DNA of 8,862 nt from NCBI GenBank assembly GCA_026395275.1, contig JAPLZA010000076.1, positions 7,367 to 16,228 on the forward strand, in the 5' to 3' direction. Positions within the stretch are counted from its first letter, which is position 1; each line of letters begins with the position of its first letter. Below are positions 5,211 through 8,862 of the stretch, piece after piece. A program made the translations under genes and the position numbers. Below the pieces are notes generated by a model. That model had not been told where the DNA came from and did not search any database. It saw only the letters and a list, made by a program, of their open reading frames with translations. The DNA is from Candidatus Staskawiczbacteria bacterium. Its GTDB lineage: Bacteria > Patescibacteriota > Minisyncoccia > Minisyncoccales > Staskawiczbacteraceae.

Positions 5211-6317
5211 ATGAAATCGGTACAACTTTTCTGGTTGTTTGAGTGGTCGGTTTTGCTGGTGTTCATTTGGTATGGCGCCTCATGGTGCAACTCGGTCAAG
5301 TTTGACGAAGTGGCTTTACGCCAATTCTTCGGCAGGCTTGAGAAGAAAATCCGCGAAGCAGGGTTGGTGTGGGTGCCGAAGTTTCCGGGCGTTGGCTTGG
5401 TGCGAGTCACCAAGAAAATGTTGAAGCTTCGGTATGAGCGAAAACTAGGAAGTGAACACAAAATCTGGACCTCAGACATGCAAGAGGTTGGATTTGAGGG
5501 AACTTTCGAAGTGATGCTCCCCTATAAGGAAGTGGACTCGCTAATTACAATGAGTGAGGCGGGTGTGCACTTCGACGAAGCCGGCCTGACAGATGACTTA
5601 GAGGACCCTTTGATTGCCATTGTTAAGCAGGTAGTTTCCGCAAGGGGCTATGAGCAACTGCTTAAAGACATTGACATCAAAGCCATCAACAAAGCCATCA
5701 ACGCCCTCTTGCATAGTTCCAAAGGGATTTTGTGCAAGCTGGGGATTCTTGGCTCAAACCCGAAAGACGAGAGTGCTGGGACCGGCTACGCCAGGTTTGT
5801 GCTGGAGACAATCACCATCTCCGAGGAGTTACGCAAAAAGCTCGAGAGCGTCAAGACGACCGAGCTGGATGCAACCATTGGCAAGCAGACCGCTAGCCAA
5901 GCTGCTGAGCAAATCGGCGGGCAAATTCTTGGCACAGTTGCCAGGATGCACGGTAAGACCGCTGAAGAGCTTGAGGCAGCCCTGAAGGCTGACCCCACGT
6001 TACGAGGTAAGTCCACCAAGGATGGCGGATTTGCAGAAGACTTCGCGTATGCGCAAGACCAGGTCAAGAGAGACCGTGCCGGGCAAAATTTGTCCGAAGT
6101 GCGCATTGGCTCAAGCGACGGTTCGCCAATTCCTGACGGCCTCACCTATTTGTCTGTTGGTGGAGGTGGTGGCGGTGGCGGCATGTTCGGTGGCGGCAAA
6201 GGTGGCCGTGGCGGAAAACCCGGTGGCGGTGGCGGACAACAGCAAGGCGGTGGCCCAAGTGGTGGTCAAGGTGGTGCCGGCGGTCGTCCTGCTGGTTTCG
6301 GCGGAAGCAAAACGTAG
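5211..6317 (+). CDS. SPFH/Band 7-like membrane-anchored protein with glycine-rich tail
   Basis: A 368-residue protein from the ATG with the ribosome binding site. One N-terminal membrane segment (about residues 8-26) is followed by a region that reads like an SPFH/Band 7 (stomatin/prohibitin/HflK) domain: an N-terminal FDEVALRQFFGR stretch, GLVWVPKFPGVGLVRV (51-66), TSDMQEVGFEGTFEV (87-101), a central helical part with VVSARGYEQLLKDID (141-155), and ISEELRKKLESVKTTELDA (203-221), which resembles the end of SPFH domains. An Ala/Glu-rich helical part follows (221-300). The tail (317-365) has 32 Gly in 49 residues with Gln, Pro, Lys and Arg. SPFH proteins form membrane-bound oligomers and organise membranes or proteases; the tail's role is unknown. 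It is a lone transcription unit with a consensus promoter, canonical ribosome binding site and strong terminator. It is much more GC-rich than its neighbours, suggesting transfer, high expression or both. Confidence 0.78.
   Translation: MKSVQLFWLFEWSVLLVFIWYGASWCNSVKFDEVALRQFFGRLEKKIREAGLVWVPKFPGVGLVRVTKKMLKLRYERKLGSEHKIWTSDMQEVGFEGTFEVMLPYKEVDSLITMSEAGVHFDEAGLTDDLEDPLIAIVKQVVSARGYEQLLKDIDIKAINKAINALLHSSKGILCKLGILGSNPKDESAGTGYARFVLETITISEELRKKLESVKTTELDATIGKQTASQAAEQIGGQILGTVARMHGKTAEELEAALKADPTLRGKSTKDGGFAEDFAYAQDQVKRDRAGQNLSEVRIGSSDGSPIPDGLTYLSVGGGGGGGGMFGGGKGGRGGKPGGGGGQQQGGGPSGGQGGAGGRPAGFGGSKT
6159..6305 (+). repeat. Low-complexity GGT/GGC/GGA tract encoding the glycine tail
   Basis: An irregular run of glycine codons (mostly GGT and GGC) interrupted by Lys, Arg, Gln, Pro, Met and Phe codons. 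It encodes residues 317-365 of the SPFH-like protein. It is strongly purine/G-rich on the plus strand and the most GC-rich part of the window. Such tracts change length easily by slippage. The long open frames on the other strands and frames across it (Ala-, Thr-, Val- or His/Arg-rich) are by-products of the composition. Confidence 0.8.
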
Positions 6318-6352
6318 AGACTCCATGTAGTTTAAAGAAAGGAACAACAAAA

Positions 6353-6400
6353 GGGACGGTGGTAAGCACGTAGATGCAAACCACCGTCCCGATTTTTTTT
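6353..6400 (+). terminator. Strong intrinsic terminator, probably bidirectional
   Basis: GGGACGGTGGT (6353-6363) and ACCACCGTCCC (6380-6390) form a perfect 11-pair stem, followed by GA and a run of eight T (6393-6400). The 16-base loop can itself form a small GCA/TGC stem (6366-6368 with 6375-6377). On the minus strand the stem is followed by TTTTGTTGTT, a weaker U-rich tail, and it lies 17 bases after the stop of the convergent 187-residue gene. It therefore likely ends transcription from both sides. Confidence 0.92.
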
Positions 6401-6407
6401 ACAAATT

Positions 6408-6971
6408 TTATTCTATTGATTCTCTATAACTATCTGGTCCTTTTGAGTCGGGTTTTTTTATGACCTGATCAGCTATTTTTGTTTGATCAAATTCTTTAAT
6501 AGATTTTTTGGCAACCTTTTTCTCTGTTTTTTTCGTGGGCGCATCAGTCATTGTAAACGCCTTTTCTTGCTGTGCAACAGGTTTAATATAATTATTAGCT
6601 GCGGGTTGTTTTATTGTTTTTTCGGTTATATCAAGGCCTGGTGATTTTCTTTTTATTAGTTCTTCTTCAGGAAACTTTTTTAGCATAGGGACAATTTTGT
6701 TTATAACATCTTGAGATAATTTTTCAGAATTTTCTTGCGAAATTCCTAAATCTTTTTGGAAAGAAACAACTAAATTATTTTCTGTGATTAGCCCTGTCAT
6801 AAAATCCCTTATAGACTTAACTATTATACTCGAATTAAACAAAATGTTTCCCTTTATTTTTTTAGCAACCTCTTCTTCACTCTCCTGAATATTATATTTT
6901 TTTGTTAAATTATAAATAGCTGTAGCCGCTTTATCTGTAAGCGGTATAACTGTATTTTGTTTTTCTGTCAT
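6408..6971 (-). CDS. Helical protein of unknown function next to the VirB6-like gene
   Basis: I do not recognise this 187-residue protein. Residues 1-105 look like a compact helical domain (for example IYNLTKKYNIQESEEEVAKK and SEKLSQDVINKIVPMLKKF). The rest (106-187) is a flexible, charged tail rich in Lys, Pro, Thr and Ala with no aromatic core, probably disordered. There is no signal peptide or membrane segment, so it should be cytoplasmic. It begins 27 bases after the VirB6-like gene, on the same strand with no terminator between, so they are likely co-transcribed and may work in the same secretion or conjugation-like apparatus. No Shine-Dalgarno site precedes the ATG at 6969-6971, only A/T-rich leader. 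It ends at a terminator shared with the convergent SPFH gene. The open frame, the fit to the stop-terminator spacing and AT-rich codon use make it a real gene. Confidence 0.75.
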   Translation of the reverse strand: MTEKQNTVIPLTDKAATAIYNLTKKYNIQESEEEVAKKIKGNILFNSSIIVKSIRDFMTGLITENNLVVSFQKDLGISQENSEKLSQDVINKIVPMLKKFPEEELIKRKSPGLDITEKTIKQPAANNYIKPVAQQEKAFTMTDAPTKKTEKKVAKKSIKEFDQTKIADQVIKKPDSKGPDSYRESIE

Positions 6972-6998
6972 ATTTTTTTATTCAATTTGTTATTATTT

Positions 6999-8862
6999 TT
7001 ATGGCAGAGGAATTTCTTCCATAGCTCTATACAAAGATTCTAGTCTGTTTTGCTCTCTTTGTTGTACGTCAGCTTCAGTTTGATTGTTGCTTGCCCTAGC
7101 TCTACCAGCCGCAGCCTGTGCTGCTGCCCATCTTGCTGCTATGGCCGGCATCAGGCTTCTAACCCTATCTCTTCGATCAGGAGTTGCATAATGAACGCCC
7201 CCTCTAACTTTTTCAGGTGTAAGCCTGTTAATTCTACCTTCGGTCCAATGTGCAGCATCTACGCTTGCTAACTGTTGATTATTCATATTAGGTAGTTGTT
7301 CATCAAGAGCTTGATCTGTCGCAAGTCTATCAATATCTGCTACGCTAGCACGTGGATTCGCCAACTCAAGCCTTCTTCTTCTGGCGACATTTTGCGGTGC
7401 ATATTGATAACTAGCTTTTTCAATCTCTTCTGGTCTCTCTCCGTGTGCTACGGCATTATTAAATGCAGCTTGACGATGTGTTGTAACCAAATCAAGGTCG
7501 CCCCTCTTTCTAAGGGTCTTAAATCTTTCAGCCTGAACTTCTGGGTCGCCACTAAATGTGGTGCCGGCATTAAGCGCCGTAGCAAGTTCTGTGCTTTGCT
7601 GTCCGCCAACTAAATCTTTTTCTCTTACTCCATTTTGGATTGCTTCAGCCATTCTTTGGCTTCTTATGGCATCAGGAACTAAGCCAAGCTGATTGGTTTG
7701 GGCTAAATTCTTTGTTATTGCGGCCCTGTCTAGCGCAGCTTCATGGCCCATTCTATTGCGAGAAAGTTCTGCTACTTTTTGTTCTGTGGTCATACTAGCA
7801 ACACGGTTATTGCGTTCTTGAGTATTCATTCTAGATTGCTGGTTTGAAGCAGTAGTGCCCGGCTTTATTAATCCCAAACCTTCTCCAGCACGAGTGGCAG
7901 TGTCTTTCATTCTAGCGCCAAGCTTGCCCATGCCTGTTTTGTCTGCAAGTAATTTTGAACCGGCACCAACAGCTCCCACTGCAAGGCCGGCAGCTCCTTG
8001 CGCTAATCCTGTGATTGCGCTTCCAGCCATTGATGCTAAGCCGTTGTCTTTGGCGGTCATCTTAAACCCGGCATAAAGGAAAATTAACACTATTGTAACT
8101 GAAGTGAAAAGGGATATTAAGCTTTTGTCTGTAGTGTTTATAGCTGCTACTAACGGTTGGACAAGGTAAAGTACAAATGAGCCAAATATTCCAACAAAGC
8201 ACCATTTTATAAGATTATGCCACCATTTTGACCTTATTTCCTTTGCTGCCTGAAAAGGAAAAACCCAACAAATAAAAGCCAGTGGCGATAAAATATACAG
8301 CATTATTAAAATAGCATATCTTGCTATTATTAAAATTCCAAGATAAAGGAAAGTGAATGCAAAACCTAAATATACAAAACCAAATAGTGCGGCATTTGCC
8401 ATAAATGTGTATTGCCTGTTTGTGGCGACCTCTTGAGAGAGTAAATCTACTCCGGTCATTCTTACGTTGTTCAAAACATTTTCTCCCATATTTGCATTTC
8501 CGCCAGATAAACCGGTTGTTATTATATTTGAGGCGTCAATAACCAAACCACACAGTAAACCTGAGAAGTTGATTATAAGAGCAATTAATACCAATCTTCC
8601 TAAAAGTTTTTTTGCTTCATACTCTCTGAGCCTTAAAGAAGTACCTACGCCTACAATAATAAAACCTAAAACAATCATCATATTGGCTAAATCTCTTACA
8701 GTTGCCCAGGCGGGAGTAAAAGCAGGGTCTGTTGTTATTACTTTACTCATAACTGAAAATACTACATAAGAAAGCAGATAAGCACTGTATGCAGCAATTT
8801 CATAACATCCCCATAATACAAGTCTTGATAGGCCGACGACTATTTGTTGCCAAAGACCCCAG
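6999..8862 (-). CDS. VirB6/TrbL-like type IV secretion membrane protein (5' end outside window)
   Basis: The frame is open through the right edge. The 37 codons before the ATG at 8750 read as a hydrophobic segment (WGLWQQIVVGLSRLVLWGCY, then further Leu/Val/Tyr-rich residues), so that Met is internal and the true start lies outside the window. About 620 residues are visible. Counting from Met8750, hydrophobic helices lie at about 21-38, 51-72, 117-140, 142-165, 181-203 and 210-229, with a Gly/Ala-rich stretch at 240-263. This pattern, with ARYAILIMLYILSPLAF (143-159) and a WW-containing basic loop (SKWWHNLIKW, 174-183), fits the VirB6/TrbL inner-membrane channel family. A long hydrophilic tail (about 264-583) rich in Ala, Arg, Gln and Asn follows and is predicted helical or disordered. 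Such extended VirB6-like proteins are common in Patescibacteria. Family call is by overall architecture, not by a diagnostic motif. Confidence 0.72.
   Translation of the reverse strand, partial: WGLWQQIVVGLSRLVLWGCYEIAAYSAYLLSYVVFSVMSKVITTDPAFTPAWATVRDLANMMIVLGFIIVGVGTSLRLREYEAKKLLGRLVLIALIINFSGLLCGLVIDASNIITTGLSGGNANMGENVLNNVRMTGVDLLSQEVATNRQYTFMANAALFGFVYLGFAFTFLYLGILIIARYAILIMLYILSPLAFICWVFPFQAAKEIRSKWWHNLIKWCFVGIFGSFVLYLVQPLVAAINTTDKSLISLFTSVTIVLIFLYAGFKMTAKDNGLASMAGSAITGLAQGAAGLAVGAVGAGSKLLADKTGMGKLGARMKDTATRAGEGLGLIKPGTTASNQQSRMNTQERNNRVASMTTEQKVAELSRNRMGHEAALDRAAITKNLAQTNQLGLVPDAIRSQRMAEAIQNGVREKDLVGGQQSTELATALNAGTTFSGDPEVQAERFKTLRKRGDLDLVTTHRQAAFNNAVAHGERPEEIEKASYQYAPQNVARRRRLELANPRASVADIDRLATDQALDEQLPNMNNQQLASVDAAHWTEGRINRLTPEKVRGGVHYATPDRRDRVRSLMPAIAARWAAAQAAAGRARASNNQTEADVQQREQNRLESLYRAMEEIPLP

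Noticed and set aside
4976..5242. Plus-strand open frame across the divergent promoter region
   Set aside because: It overlaps the start of the membrane-protein gene, both promoters and the SPFH start, and has no initiation signal.
5786..6384. Several overlapping open frames on both strands across the SPFH gene (for example 5786-6145, 6022-6330, 6111-6350, 6142-6384)
   Set aside because: They are by-products of the GC-rich, glycine-codon-rich sequence. Their translations are Ala/Thr/Val or His/Arg low complexity, and one crosses the terminator.
7050..8769. Plus-strand open frames opposite the VirB6-like gene
   Set aside because: Ser/Pro/Cys-rich antisense translations without initiation signals; the minus-strand frame is continuous over the whole stretch.
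1..8862. Search for tRNA/rRNA genes, CRISPR arrays, insertion sequences and attachment sites
   Set aside because: No cloverleaf-like sequence, regularly spaced repeats, transposase or terminal inverted repeats were seen by eye.

Overview
The window looks like a piece of an AT-rich, compact bacterial genome, most probably a member of the Candidate Phyla Radiation (Patescibacteria, Parcubacteria-like). This rests on tight gene packing, near-absence of Shine-Dalgarno sites on the minus-strand genes, a VirB6/TrbL-like gene with a long hydrophilic tail, and a surface-glycan export operon. No ribosomal or marker gene is present, so the assignment is an inference. TGA acts as a normal stop (two ATGA overlaps), which argues against the recoded Gracilibacteria/Absconditabacteria.

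Left part (1-5046, all minus strand, read right to left): a glycan-related operon. It begins with a 605-residue multi-spanning membrane protein (GT-C-like). An ABC-2 permease (Wzm/TagG-like) and its ATPase (Wzt/TagH-like, without a C-terminal sugar-binding domain) follow, and these three genes are joined by 4-base ATGA overlaps. After a 75-base gap carrying its own good promoter come a 174-residue two-helix membrane/coiled-coil protein of unknown function and two different PAPS-type sulfotransferases. The last of these runs off the left edge. Together they suggest synthesis, sulfation and export of a cell-surface polysaccharide.

Middle (5047-6400): a divergent intergenic region with what looks like a symmetric bidirectional promoter. 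The plus-strand promoter is a full consensus (TTGACA, 17-base spacer, extended TATAAT). The minus-strand promoter uses an overlapping -10 and a mirrored -35. On the plus strand it drives a single-gene unit with a hairpin-bearing leader, a canonical ribosome binding site, an SPFH/Band 7-like membrane-anchored protein with a glycine-rich tail, and a strong intrinsic terminator. This unit is visibly more GC-rich than everything around it.

Right part (6408-8862, minus strand): a VirB6/TrbL-like polytopic membrane protein, open at the right edge of the window, followed 27 bases later by a 187-residue helical protein of unknown function. These look like part of a type IV secretion/conjugation-like locus. 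The terminator at 6353-6400 is shared by the convergent SPFH and 187-residue genes.
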